From: Seison nebaliae
Taxonomy: Eukaryota; Rotifera; Pararotatoria; Seisonacea; Seisonidae
Reading direction: 5' to 3'
Assembly: GCA_023231475.1 (NCBI GenBank)
Contig: JALJEE010000145.1
Location: forward strand, 97,435 to 161,434
Length of the DNA: 64,000 bases
Below, in pieces: positions 45,784-57,651 of the stretch. A program made the translations under genes and the position numbers. Numbering within the stretch: position 1 is the stretch's first letter; each line of letters begins with the position of its first letter. Under the pieces are notes generated by a model. That model was given only the letters and a program-made list of their open reading frames with translations, ran no database searches and had not been told where the DNA came from.

Positions 45784-48053
45784 GTTCGATTTGAATAATC
45801 TGTTTGATGCTTTGTTGATTTTGTAAAATGAGCTACTTTACTATTTTTCATAATTTAGTATTTCATAAGTACCATTTTAGGTACATAGTTGATGGGAAGT
45901 AGCTCCATGATTTTGTTAATTAATTTGATTTACTTAATGTCTTGTTCGTTTTCATACGTTCTTCTTTTTCTATGACAATTTCATCATTTTGGGATTAAAT
46001 CAGATTTAAATTGAACTTAAGATTACATTAGGAATACTTTCCCATGTTCTTCAGATGAATCGATTTAATCGATGGGAAATAGAAAGGAAATTGTCTTGAA
46101 GTTCTTGGATGGAGTAGAGAATTGGGAGGAAAGTTGAGAGGTAATGTTAATGTAGTTGAGAACGATTTGCATTCAATTATGTAGAGATTAAGATGAGAAC
46201 CATAAGATAAGTTCAGATATGGATGGGAATACCTAACGAATGTCAATAACTTTTATATTCTTCTTCTCTCAAAATACTGTGAATAAAAGCACCGAATCAT
46301 AGATACATAGAATCATTCAGTTAATAAGAAAGAAAGAAGAATGATGAGAACAACAATTCTCATTAAGTGAATATGGTGGGTAGAATGCATTATTACATAA
46401 GATTAGAGAAACAACAATTATCTGAATCTTACATAATTCATCTATGCAACAACAACATCAACAACAATAACAACAATAATAATATATATATATAATAGGA
46501 GATTCATTATGTACATCTCCGACGACACATGAAATATGCTGCTGGTCAAACGAACATTGTCGAACTGAGAGTCAATGGCTTTCCCATTATGGTTACGGTC
46601 GAGATGTTGGTGTTGTTCTTATTTCTCGTCAATGGAATTACGTCATTTACATGCAATTGAATGGAAATGAAATGGAAAGATATAAATCATTTTCTAATGG
46701 CCCAATAAATCGACTAATTATTAATTGCTTATTTAATTCAATAATTAGGAGGAAGAATTCATCGATTGTCTCTCTTCGGCCGATGTGATTCGATCGGGGG
46801 ATGTGATGAATGGTTTTGAGGAGAAAAATGGATATAATTCACTTCGTCTTCTCTACTCTCCCTTAAACGCAATATGGTGTGTTCAGCAGCAAAAGGAAGA
46901 AGTTATTCTAAAGCAATGTTGTTGATACGATCAATTACTATTCTATACTTGTTCATTTACATTCTACCCAATTGCGAGATATTTCTCAAAGAAGAAAAAC
47001 TGATGAACACACATATCCTAACGTCTTAAAATTCCGCATAATATTGTTTCTGATTATATAATCTCGTGTTCATTAGTAGGTTCAATTCTCTTTCGAATCG
47101 AACAAATCGAACATATCTCCCTCCCAACAACATCTTCTACTTATTAGGAAGCGATCTTCTTTTCTTTCTTCTTTATGACATCGTCCTCCAACTTCGCTTC
47201 ATTTCACTTTTATAATTGTTTCGTACAACAGAATCAACATATGGCGTCATGAGTCGAATAGAAGCGATCCAACTCCAATCTCCCAAGTACTTTCTCCCCT
47301 ATCGTGAGTCGTGTCGAAATGTTGTGACAATATATCTATTGATTGGGAAGATTGAAACCATTTTTATCAATTAATTCACGAGCAATATTATCCTTCAATC
47401 TTATTACACCACCATCATTACTAATCTTATTAAAATAAAGTATCTGTATTTCCCAATTAGTATTTGACAATTATTTCATATTTTAAACTAACTCCTCCAT
47501 AACAATAGTTCAATTTTTTATGAGGAAATAGAGAAATGAAAATAAAATTTTCAAATAACAAACATCGAAATAACAACTAGACCATCACGTTCAACAACAA
47601 ATATAAATCAATCGGTAGTCAGATATGAATTCATATAGCAAACTAACATATTTCCAGCACAAACATGTTGTGCTCCGATTCATGTCACATTCCATTCTCC
47701 TATCCCGAAACATCAGTTTCCAGTAAAGAGAATTTATTGATCGATTTATATATTCCAAATAAATGTCATGTATTTATCAATTAGAATTTCGCTAACAATT
47801 AACAAATATTTATGGTAAAATCAATTTTTCAAGAAAAAAAATACTATAAGAAAATCGTCTATTGGAACTTGTTTCGTCTTCGAATAATTCCTTTGGAATA
47901 TTCATTGAACAAATAAATAATTTTATGAATTTCTTCTTCTGTAAACGTTTCCAGCTCATATAACAAATGATATTTATTGAATTAAATTTGAAGATATTTT
48001 TGAAATTTATATACAAATTAGAAATCATAGCCGCTGATTCTTTCTCTTATAAT
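45784..48053. other. Intergenic or intronic, no gene seen
   Basis: About 2.3 kb. It contains a CAACAACAACATCAACAACA-type microsatellite running into (AT)n near 46447-46495. No coding evidence. Confidence 0.5.
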
Positions 48054-49313
48054 ATGTTAAATATTGTGAGTAAATCGCAAATTTCTTTCGTTCGATCCGC
48101 AGCTTTCTACAATTCGATTTCAGCGAAAGAATTATGGGAAAGTGTATCGGCTGTATCAGCCGCTGGTCGCAAGAAAGGTCGTGGCAAAGCAAGAGGTAAA
48201 TCGGGAGTGAAGAATTTGAATTTAGGACAAAAGATTGGAGTTGGACGAGAAGACATCGAACTTCCCGGACTGAATACTTTACTCATCAAGAATGATAGTA
48301 TTAGTCGCTTGAAATTAATGGAGAAAAACAACGAGAATAATTATCAAGAAGAATTAGCAGAATTGCGAAATAAAATGGATCGTTTCCGCAAATTGTCATT
48401 ATCACCATTTGATCGTGGTTATACTGGTGGGTCATTATCCGGTCGTCGTATAGGAACTCCCGATCTTCCTTCACATTTAACTAGTGAAGTGCAGAAGAAA
48501 ATTTTTGACAGTTTTTCCTCGAAAATTCTCGAATACAAAAATGTTTTCAGTGTGACAGCGAATGAAGGAAGAAAGAAACGTGCCAGTTGTTTTGCCATCA
48601 GTGGAAATGGTAAAGGTTTAGCAGGTTTTGCTTTGGGTAAAGCATTGGAAAAGAGAACGGCGACGAAATTGGCAAAAAATCGAACTATGAATAATTTGCT
48701 ATATATTCCCTTATATGAGAATCGTACCGTTTTCCATAATTTTCAAACGGAATTTTTCTTCGTAAAAATGATAGTTGAACAAAAACCCAAAGGGTATGGC
48801 TTATCTTGTCATCGAGTCATTAAAACGATTTGTGAACATATTGGAATAAAAGATTTACGAGTCAAATTAGAAGGATCATCCAATCCTCAATGTATCACCA
48901 AAGCATTCTTTATGGGACTATTAAATCAAGAGACACATTTGGATATTGCCAATCGGAAGAAATTGCATGTGATTATTCAAAGACCAGAATCTGATTGGTA
49001 TCCACAATTATTGGCATCGCCAACAACTGAGATAGTTCGACAGAATGTTGATGAATTAGATCACGATATAGAAGAAACGGATTTCGATCGAACCGTAATG
49101 GATGGTCGAGTACCATTGAAAAAAGGGAAACCATTACCGTTTTATACGAAATTAGATGGTTGGAAGAAATATTTGAGACGGAGTCTCCCCCGACGAAATC
49201 AACGACAATCGAAAATAGATAGATTAAGTTTAATTGATGATACATCGGAATTTTATAAGGATTTTCGTTATCCATCCTCACCATCTGATGGTAATGGAAA
49301 AGACGCAAATTAA
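48054..49313 (+). CDS. MRPS5: Mitochondrial small ribosomal subunit protein uS5m
   Basis: A single exon of 419 residues. I start at the ATG at 48054 because MLNIVSKSQISFVRSAAFYN is a good mitochondrial presequence; the in-frame ATG 87 nt upstream gives a poorer one. Conserved blocks are AGRKKGRGKARGKSGVKNLN, GLNTLLIKN, the S5 N-terminal domain (VFSVTANEGRKKRASCFAIS, GNGKGLAGFALGKA), and EQKPKGYGLSCHRVIKTICE with GIKDLRVKLEGS. The S5 C-terminal domain ends with GLLNQETHLDIANRKKLHV. Its role is in the mitoribosomal small subunit near the mRNA entry path. Its stop is 19 nt from that of the convergent ACTR10. Confidence 0.93.
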   Translation: MLNIVSKSQISFVRSAAFYNSISAKELWESVSAVSAAGRKKGRGKARGKSGVKNLNLGQKIGVGREDIELPGLNTLLIKNDSISRLKLMEKNNENNYQEELAELRNKMDRFRKLSLSPFDRGYTGGSLSGRRIGTPDLPSHLTSEVQKKIFDSFSSKILEYKNVFSVTANEGRKKRASCFAISGNGKGLAGFALGKALEKRTATKLAKNRTMNNLLYIPLYENRTVFHNFQTEFFFVKMIVEQKPKGYGLSCHRVIKTICEHIGIKDLRVKLEGSSNPQCITKAFFMGLLNQETHLDIANRKKLHVIIQRPESDWYPQLLASPTTEIVRQNVDELDHDIEETDFDRTVMDGRVPLKKGKPLPFYTKLDGWKKYLRRSLPRRNQRQSKIDRLSLIDDTSEFYKDFRYPSSPSDGNGKDAN

Positions 49314-49332
49314 TGATTTTCATTTGAATATT

Positions 49333-50903
49333 TTAGAAGATGTCAATAAACGGAAGTACTCTTTCTTTATCCTTCTCATCGATCTCTTCATTCAAATGAT
49401 ATTTCTTTATCAGTTTCGTTGAGAAATTGGAAGCTGATGCAAACAGTTTCGCACCTAACCACGCCGCATATAATGCGAGTACTGTCGGTGTTTTGTGCAT
49501 AGCAAATCGAGTAATTGATAAACGACTCGAATATTTCTTATCATTTACAATTGAATAAGATTCGGCTAGAATTCGCTTAGAAAATCCTTCGGCATCACCC
49601 ATTCCACCAATAACAACGATATTATTCGCTAATTCTATTCGATTATCGATCGGACTCTTAATCAGACTTTCCATTATCATCTCTGGTAATGATAATTCAT
49701 TTGCCAATTGTGAAATCAATTCTACTTCTTCGTCTTTCTCTTCAAACTCTTCTCTCTCATGTCCATATAATTCGAAATATTCCGGATTGAAAACTAATTC
49801 ATAAATCAATTCACTTAAAGAAAAAAAATTTTAAAATTTAAAAATTTTTAAATAACCGAATCATTCCAGGAATTTCTAATATACCTTCATTCATATGATA
49901 TTTCATCATTTCACATTTATCTAACTAGAATAAGAAACTTCAAAAATAGAATTAGAGAAAAGTCGAGAAACATCTTCCAATTCAAATTTCTCTTCAGATT
50001 CTTCCGTTTGTTTAAGGAATAACGATTGACGATTAGCAGCGAAAATCTTTCCCCGAATATGACTAGCGACGAAACAACATCGAACTATTTTAAGAAATAT
50101 TTTTATGACGAATATTGTCAAAACGTTTTAGAAACTTTTAATATCTTCGATAGTTTTTTGTGAAATTTCAAAATTCTCCAAAGATTTCAACGAAACCAAT
50201 TCACCAGAAGAGAATAGTTTAATAAATGCATGTTTCTTCAATTGAATTCTTAGTAATTTGTTTATTGAGCGACTACTTTTCTCACTATAATGTATCGCTG
50301 ACGACACAACATATCCATTAACGACTGGTGTAATTCTCATATCGTCATATCCACAATCGATCACAATACCAGTCGGCCGAGCTAGAGTATACAATGGAGC
50401 AATTTCAGTTTGAATAAAAGTTAATGAATTTATCTAAATTTTCTTCACATTAACAGTTAATGGAGAGGAGAAAGAAGAAACTTTAAATTTTTTTAACAAC
50501 GTCCACACCATCCATCTTCTCTGCTTCTCCATCGATAACAAAGAATCGATAATTATTATAGTTGTTCGTTCTTTACTCAATCCGAATCTCATAAATAAAA
50601 TATTTATCATCAGACGACGAAATTCTTTCTTAAATTCTTTCTCATCTCGGATTTCTCTTATCGATTTTCCGCTCGTTGTCGTAAAGTCGATTACATGTGA
50701 CGGTGCTAACGATGTTTTCAATCCACATCTTTATATCGATTAAATATTGAAATGACGTATCTCATATGAAAATTAGAAAGTTCCAAAACTTTATTTTCGA
50801 TGTGCCTATATCAAGGATGACACAAGTATTCTGCAAGTTCAAAATGTTATCCATTTGCTTGATCAATACTTCCACCAGATGTTCTACTAATTGAGAAAAC
50901 ATT
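49333..50903 (-). CDS. ACTR10: Actin-related protein 10 (dynactin pointed-end subunit Arp11)
   Basis: Several short exons read from 50903 to 49333. The N-terminus MFSQLVEHLVEVL leads to the actin-fold phosphate loop TCVILDIGTSKIKCGLKTSL. Then come FKKEFRRLMINILFMRFGL, RPTGIVIDCGYDDMRITPVV with NGYVVSSAIHY, and SLIKSPIDNRIELANNIVVI with GGMGDAEGFSKRIL. The last part, PTVLALYAAWLGAKLFA, is the C-terminal actin-fold helix. The order matches ACTR10, which caps the pointed end of the dynactin filament and helps link dynein to cargo. The region around 49810-50130 contains at least one further exon (CREIVRCCFVASH-like, EEKFELEDVSRLF) whose exact edges I did not settle. Confidence 0.85.
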
Positions 50904-50963
50904 AAATTTTTCTACACATAACATTCTAATAATAATTCTGAAATTTCAACAATTATCTTTCGT

Positions 50964-51176
50964 TTATCTTTTCATATTTCTAGCTTCGTTCTTTATTAAT
51001 TTATCTTGCTTTCCAAAATGTTCTTTTTCGCGATATAGTCTTGGCCAATCAATTGTCTTCCGACCAGGTCCTAAAATGGCAAAAGCTACTAAACTGAAAA
51101 CAAAAAGCCAGATGGAAATTATTATGATATTAAAATGTATTTTGTATATTGTCCATAGGTGATTTCCCATAACCAT
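50964..51176 (-). CDS. Possible small single-pass membrane protein
   Basis: A 70-codon frame starting at the internal Met at 51176, with an upstream in-frame start at 51302. It has one hydrophobic helix (IIIISIWLFVFSLVAFAIL) followed by the polar, Pro/Gly-containing segment GPGRKTIDWPRLYREKEHFG and a basic end. The post-helix composition looks coding rather than random. It lies just upstream of ACTR10 on the same strand, 61 nt from its start codon. A small mitochondrial or ER membrane protein is plausible, but the family is not recognised. Confidence 0.45.
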   Translation of the reverse strand: MVMGNHLWTIYKIHFNIIIISIWLFVFSLVAFAILGPGRKTIDWPRLYREKEHFGKQDKLIKNEARNMKR

Positions 51177-51820
51177 CTTTTTAGAATATTTTTGTTTAAA
51201 ATACTCATATAATATTATAAGGAATAAATATTGGTTAGACATTGTCAAAAGACGAAATTTTGTTCGTGATATTAGGCTTATCATAAAATCCGTCACATTC
51301 ATATTATGGATATATAATTTTTTGAAACAAAAAATATATCTTATTTATCTTCATTTGGACATAGTTACCATTTACATCAACATCGAATAATATTAAACAA
51401 TCTAAGGCATACGAATTTCGTACATTTTGACGTAACAAATGGAAACAAACAACAGGTACTAGGAAATTGGACGGAAACTTTAATTACAATTTTTCTATTA
51501 CATCAAAGTTCTATTAGCTTAAGTAATAAACAATAAGATTAGAAAATATGGAGCTTAACGTAACTTGGCTTAAACTTTCGTCATTTTTTAATATTCTTCC
51601 ATGTTCAACATTACTCGAGGCATACAAATGAAAGACTTTGTCGAATAACAATTTAGTTTTTAATTGGATAGGAAATTGAGCTAAATGAACTTTCGAAATT
51701 TTAGATAAAAGACAATTTCGTTTGACGTAATTCAGCTAATATAGACATTTGATGTTTTTTTAGGGGACAAAATTTGCCCATAAATAGAAAGAAAATTGTA
51801 AAAATATTGAAATTAATAAA

Positions 51821-53239
51821 ATGTTTCAAATATTTTTTCTTCTCCATTTATCTTATTTTGTAATTGGAAGACTTTCCATAGAAAGTTCAATTATCCAAGA
51901 GATAAATTGCACATCATGTAATGATAAAATAAATGTTTTAGCAACTCTCAAGAACGGAACATACTACATTTACAAGATTCAGGTTAACCGAAAAGGAGAT
52001 TCCTACGGAATATCGAATCCTGATTGCGGCATGTTCAAACTGAAGGAAACTAAATTTAAAGTGGCTCCAACATGTTCAGCTGAAATTTTACCTGTAGCAA
52101 CACTGTCGTCTTCAACGATGTCGGTTGCACCTACAACAGCTCAAACGACAAATCAACAAGTTTTCAGTACGACCACAATGAATGACAACTCTGTTGTTTA
52201 TTTGTATGATTCATCCAGACCAACTAAATGGAACGGAGATCCGATTAAAAGATGGGATCAGGTTCTTTTCATTTTATTCCTCTTTTTAATTTAGTATTTT
52301 TTCCAGTTGACTTTAATAATTACTTATGAGAACAAAGATCATATGATGAAACTCCTAGTTCTCAATCTAAATAAGTTCTTGGTAGAATACCTTAACCAAA
52401 GTTTAGACGATTATTCGGGCCACAAAGTGTGTAACAGGAAGGATGTATCATGGAAAGTGTTAAAAATTTTAATTTTAATATAAACTGATAATTAATACAA
52501 AACTATAAAGTGAACAAGGTGAAATTTATGCAAGAACAGGAGATAACAAGTTTTTCATTTTTGCCGATGAGGGTTATTACTTTCTTCAATTATCACTTCA
52601 ATTAAAGATTTTCTATTAGGTGAAAAAAGACTGTCAATCAATGATTTTAGTTAGACCTTTCCTTGTTCTATATCTTGGTAACCTACATCATTCGGTTTAA
52701 TAGAAGAGAAGGAATGTTTAATACATGTGGAAAAAATGATAATACTAAGGACAACATTTAGCGAAACACCTATTATGTTTGCAATAATCCGAAAAGACAA
52801 AAATATAAACCATCGTACAGCACCTATTACTCAGCCGGAATATAATAATTTGGATAATACCTATATTTATAACAATTTCCAATTACAACAGAAGGAAGTT
52901 TATCCACTTTCTTTAGTTTCCATAAAAAATGTTTTTTAGAATGTCCATTACATTATTAAAAAGGGTCAGAAAAATTATATATTTGTGTTCAACTTCGCCG
53001 AAAACAAGTTGATAGACTACCAAACGAATTGCATGGCTTCTTCAGACAAAAAAAAATTATCACTCGATGTACCAATTAACATAGTTTACGAGCATTGGTT
53101 CTGCTTTCAAATAAAATTTCTTATCGGACTGATAAATCTCATTTTTCTGTTTTAAGGAATAAAATCAAAATTTCAGATGAATACAAAATAATTTACGAGA
53201 AAAGTTCAACAACTGTCGAATTTATGAAAGAAGATTGTT
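51821..53239 (+). CDS. Fast-evolving secreted protein gene, multi-exon, end uncertain
   Basis: Exon 1 (51821-52261) encodes a signal peptide (FQIFFLLHLSYFVIG), then INCTSCNDKINVLATLKNGT with YYIYKIQVN, a DCGMFKL segment, and a Ser/Thr-rich stretch. Exon 2 (52307-52458) reads LTLIITYENKDHMMKLLVLN with NKFLVEYLN. Exon 3 from 52511 reads EQGEIYARTGDNKFFIFADE, joined by a donor inside AAAGT|GTT. Later open pieces at 52727-52939 and 52955-53240 (QKNYIFVFNFAENKLIDYQT) repeat the same short hydrophobic-strand pattern and may be further exons or a decayed duplicate. The recurring strand pattern hints at a beta-rich repeat fold, but I recognise no family. The right half may be a pseudogene. Confidence 0.5.
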
Positions 53240-53289
53240 AGTACATTAGTATATCATTATTATGAAAACAGGACACTTCGGAAGTAAAT

Positions 53290-54306
53290 TCTTATCATCC
53301 TATTTGGGTTGCCAGTTGACTAATTAAAGTGATCGAGCAGATTATTAAGAATAGATATGCGAAAGAGTTATGTTCGTGGAAATTTCAATTCGCTTATCGT
53401 GAAAATAGCAGAGGCACATTGCCACTTATTCTCTTTCTGAAATTTCTTATCTCGTCATCTCGTCTTCTAAATTCGAAATTTGTTTTCTTTATCATGGATG
53501 CGTCGAAAGCTTTCTATTCGGTCAGCATGGAACACGCAATTGATATTCTACGTAATGAAGGAATAGATGGTCATTCTCTATCCTTTATCAATGAAATCTT
53601 TACGAATTCGTTGGAAGTACTAAAAGATGGATCGAAGAAAAAATATGTTTCTCATAAATAAAGTAGTAAGACAAGAATGTATTCTCGCTCCATAGATTTT
53701 TGGTAAAGTATTGGACGATATTCTTATTGAATCCAATCGAAAATTCTTATTTAAAGTTGGTCCGAATTCCTTTCCTGCAGTTATTGCGTACGCAGATGAT
53801 ATCCTCATTTGCACGAATAACGTTCGTCAGTGTAAAAGAGTTGTGGCTTTCATCAGTGATCATTTAGCTATTGTTTTATTGATGACAATCAAATGTAATC
53901 GGAGTAAGTCATCGATTATCTCGAATATTTCTACATTTCCAATTCGTTATGACTTGAAGAAATTGGTGTGCAAGGAGGTGTGTTTTCCTTGGATGTCAGA
54001 TTGATTCGAAGAAGAAAAGTTCAGCACCGGTAGATCGAGTAAGATGTAAGTTCCTCAAATCATTCTATTCATTTCATCATCGCTGCAAGTTTTTCCTCTC
54101 AAATTGAAGTTGAAATTATTTGTCTGTTACTGTTGTGACTTTTATGAGTTACCGGTATCCATCTCGAATATCGAAAAGTCATTACGATGTCTTGATCGTA
54201 CCTATAATAGAACAGTTCGAATGATGCTCGGATGTCATAAGCCTTTCAATAGAGCAAGTATGTTCATGATCTGCGAACTCACTTCTGTATCTTGGTTCTT
54301 ACTATA
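53290..54306 (+). mobile_element. Decayed non-LTR retrotransposon, reverse transcriptase fragment
   Basis: Pieces of a reverse transcriptase lie in order but in different frames with stops between. These are FIMDASKAFYSVSMEHAIDI (palm motif A, D-x-S-K-A-F), NEGIDGHSLSFINEIF, AVIAYADDILICTNN (catalytic YADD motif) at about 53782-53823, and the post-RT region SLRCLDRTYNRTVRMMLGCH. At least two frameshifts and a stop (53659) break the frame, so it is inactive. No endonuclease domain or LTR was found. It separates the secreted-protein gene from MCCC1. Confidence 0.8.
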
Positions 54307-54730
54307 AGAAGAATTTGGAACCACAATTTACTATCTATCTCACATGTGAATTAATTGTCTTGTTAGAAATGCACTTTGAGAAAATTCTTATTTAATTACT
54401 TCACTCATATTATTTAATTACTTTTTATTACTAGTGGACGGGCTTGATGAGTCGGAAGAAATTCTGATAATCAGTTATCCTTAAGATTTCAACATATATG
54501 TTCATATCCAATCATATCAACATCATCATTGAAATAACGAGTATAAAAATTGCTTGTACGATGATTTACAATATCATTAAATAAAAAACAATTTTAATGA
54601 TTTCTTCGGAAATCTTTCATTAATTTAATCTTTTTTCATTGTAGTTCATTATACTTTTCCTGATTTTTTAAAAAAATTTCGTATAACAAATTCTCTTATA
54701 ATATTGAGAAGCAGAATTTAGATTGGATAT
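54307..54730. other. Intergenic, no gene seen
   Basis: AT-rich sequence between the retrotransposon remnant and the MCCC1 3' end. It may include the 3' remainder of the element. Confidence 0.35.
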
Positions 54731-57051
54731 TTATTTAATTGAAATGAGTTTTTCTCCTTTCCCAACATTGTCATTCTCAGTAACCATAATTTTAGAAACA
54801 ATTCCAGTAGCTGATGACTTTAACGTATACTAAAAAATAGGATAGTATTATAAACAATTTTAAAAAAAGTTAGGAACTTCCATTTTCATTGCAATCATGA
54901 TAATCAGTGGTTGATTGGTTTCAACTGTTTCGCCTTCTTCTACTAAAACTTTCGCAATTACACCAGGCATGGGAGAAATTGCGTCAAAAGCGGAAGATTT
55001 GTTTTCTTGGAAATCTTTACTTTGATCAGCAATCATTGATGCTGCATCGATACCACCAGTAGATGCCTCGGAAAGTTGTTCAACATGTTTCGGTTTCAAC
55101 AACGACATTTCCTTCATTTCACCATTCTGAAATAAATTAAACGACAAACAATTAAATAAAAAATGAAATAACATTTTTATCAAATAAATAGAGATAATTG
55201 TCGTTTAAAGAAACTGATAAATTTTGATATTCAACATCGTCAATTTTAATTAGAATCTTATTCTCCAAATATTTCATTCGAACATTTTTCTTTTGGAAAA
55301 TTTTTGGAAGTTTTTTCAATCCAATTTCCAACGAATAATTTCTTAACATTTTCTCTAACGATTTCTGATCTACTGCATCGTTCGTCGACGGTATTTGAGG
55401 TAATTGATAACAATCGATATCTAATGTTAAGTAATCTTCATTTCCTTTAATGTCGAGAAAGAAACGATATTGTTTCCCATCGAATTCCACATCGTAACTT
55501 TCTTGAGCAGAAGAATTAATTCTTCTTGGATTCATTTCATAAAATGGAGAATCATCTTATATATATTTGTTAGTTTTTATAAAAAATTTAAAATTAACTT
55601 GCAAATTCTTCCCACATTTTCACCAATAACGATGTGATACATTGAGTTAAATTTAACTGGAGATCAGAAGTTTTTTCCGTCGAGTTCGATGGGAATAATT
55701 CGTTTGAATTTTCCGTAATGAAATTTGTATTAAATTTCCCAGAAATAAATTGTGGATGTTCAATGATTTTCGAAAGGAAATGTATGTTCGTTTTTATTCC
55801 ACCAATCTCCATCGACCGTAACGAATGAGATAATCGATCGATAGTTCGTAATCGATCTTCATCCCAAACGATCAATTTGGCAATCATCGGATCATAATGA
55901 ACACTCACTTCATCCTTCTCTCGAATTCCCGTATCGATGCGAACTAAATTTGGTTGTTCTTTTGGAAATTTCAAATGATCAATCTTCCCCGCTAACGGTA
56001 AGAAATTATTGAACGGATCTTCTGCATATATTCGACATTCCATGGCACAACCGTTTCTTGGAATGAGTTCTTGTTTCTTAATAAGCAATTCTTTCTCATT
56101 CGCTACATTAATTTGCCATTCCACTAAATCTTGACCCGTTATCATTTCAGTGACTGGATGTTCCACTTGTAATCTAGTATTCATTTCCATAAAATAGAAA
56201 TTCTCTTCTTCATCCATAACAAATTCCACCGTTCCAGCATTCAAGTAATTGACAGCGGCAGCTGCACGTACGGCTGCTTCTCCAATCGCCCTACTAGTCT
56301 CTGGACGAATGTTGGGAGCTGGTGCCTCCTCCACCACCTTCTGATGACGACGTTGAATGGAACAATCACGTTCATGTAAATAAACATAATTTCCAAATAC
56401 ATCACCAAATACTTGAACTTCGACATGTCGCGGATTCTCAATATATTTCTCCAACAACATCAAATCATCATTAAATGATTTCATCGCTTCTAATTTCGCC
56501 GATGATAATTGAGATAAAAATTCATCTGCATTTCGAACAATTCTCATTCCCTTCCCACCACCACCACGAACTGCTTTAATCATTAACGGATATCCAATAC
56601 GGTTCGCTTCTTGAATATAACACTCGTCCGAATGATCGTTACCATGGTAACCTGGAATTATGGGAACATTCGCTTTCTCCATGATTTCCTTCGATCTATT
56701 CTTAATTCCCATATCTTGAATAGCCGAAGATGATGGACCGATGAACTTGATACCTTCACTTTGACATCGATCGACAAATTCAAAATTTTCCGAGAGGAAA
56801 CCATAACCTGGATGAATGGCGTCAACTTTCAACTTCCTACCAACTTTCATGATATTCTCCACATTCAAATAACTCGATTGAGCATCCGCTCCACCTATAC
56901 AATAACTGTAATCAGCCAATTGCTTGTGATACGAATTCTTATCAGCCTCGCTATAAACGGCAACACTTTCAATTCCCAATTTCTTTGTCGCATTTATTAT
57001 ACGACAAGCAATCTCCCCACGATTAGCAATTAATATCCTTTTAATTGACAT
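54731..57051 (-). CDS. MCCC1: Methylcrotonoyl-CoA carboxylase alpha (biotin) subunit
   Basis: The large exon from 57051 encodes biotin carboxylase: [50 protein letters not shown], the ATP-grasp loop [49 protein letters not shown], and [20 protein letters not shown]. Three smaller exons follow, with introns of roughly 50 nt. The biotinyl domain has [18 protein letters not shown] and the biotinylated Lys in IAMKME, whose codons lie right at a splice junction. It ends at [15 protein letters not shown] and PGYHG favour MCCC1 over PCCA. The reaction is the ATP-dependent carboxylation of 3-methylcrotonyl-CoA in leucine breakdown in mitochondria. No presequence precedes MSIKRIL, so an upstream exon is likely. 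Confidence 0.92.
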
Positions 57052-57651
57052 CTCACTAAAAATTTATTCTTTAAATAATTTTTATTTATCTTTGCAAAAT
57101 TTATTTGCAGATGTAATATTCGGTAATATTTCTTTTTCAAGTTTTTCCCTCATGGAAATATTATCGACAGATCGACAAAAAGCCCATGCTTTTAATTGTA
57201 TTCTCATCTGAATTTCTGCAATTTCTCATGAATTGTAATTGTTAACATTTTAATACTAAAATATTTCTTCTTTTAATTTAAAAGTCTTCATTTAATTTTT
57301 ATAAGGGTAAAAGTGTCTTTCGTGTTAAATAAAATATTTTTTTTAGTTCTCCAAATTAATATATATACTTAAACGACAATTTTAAACAGCTTACAATAGC
57401 TGACTCTTGAATTAATAATTTTAATTTTCCCAAATTTTTGTTTAAGAAAACGGTAGAGGCTTAAAATTTTTAGAATTAGAATGTTTAATATTTGAAAAAA
57501 AAATTCATAAGATTAATCTCAATCAAAATCAAAATAGAGTTCAAAGAAAAACCTTAGAGATATGAAAGGCTGAAAATAAATTAGTGCTTGAAAAAAAACT
57601 GATCTGACAATAAAAGTGAGAGAATAATGAAATATGATCGAAAATTCGATG
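57052..57651. other. MCCC1 5' flank
   Basis: About 600 nt of AT-rich sequence. Near 57210-57080 on the minus strand a short frame, MRIQLKAWAFCRSVDNISMR, resembles a mitochondrial presequence and could be part of a 5' exon of MCCC1. A convincing splice into the main exon is lacking. Confidence 0.35.

Noticed and set aside
46440-46500. CAACAACAACATCAACAACA tract as a CRISPR-like or regulatory array
   Set aside because: Simple trinucleotide microsatellite with no spacers; the genome is eukaryotic.
36000-47800. Contaminating or horizontally transferred block
   Set aside because: Base composition and motif texture match the rest of the window; there is no bacterial gene or operon.
54731-57051. 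Propionyl-CoA carboxylase alpha (PCCA) instead of MCCC1
   Set aside because: The MGIK-x-x-SK-x-IM and PGYHG segments and the [13 protein letters not shown] context fit MCCC1; PCCA has MGDKIESK and a longer BT domain.
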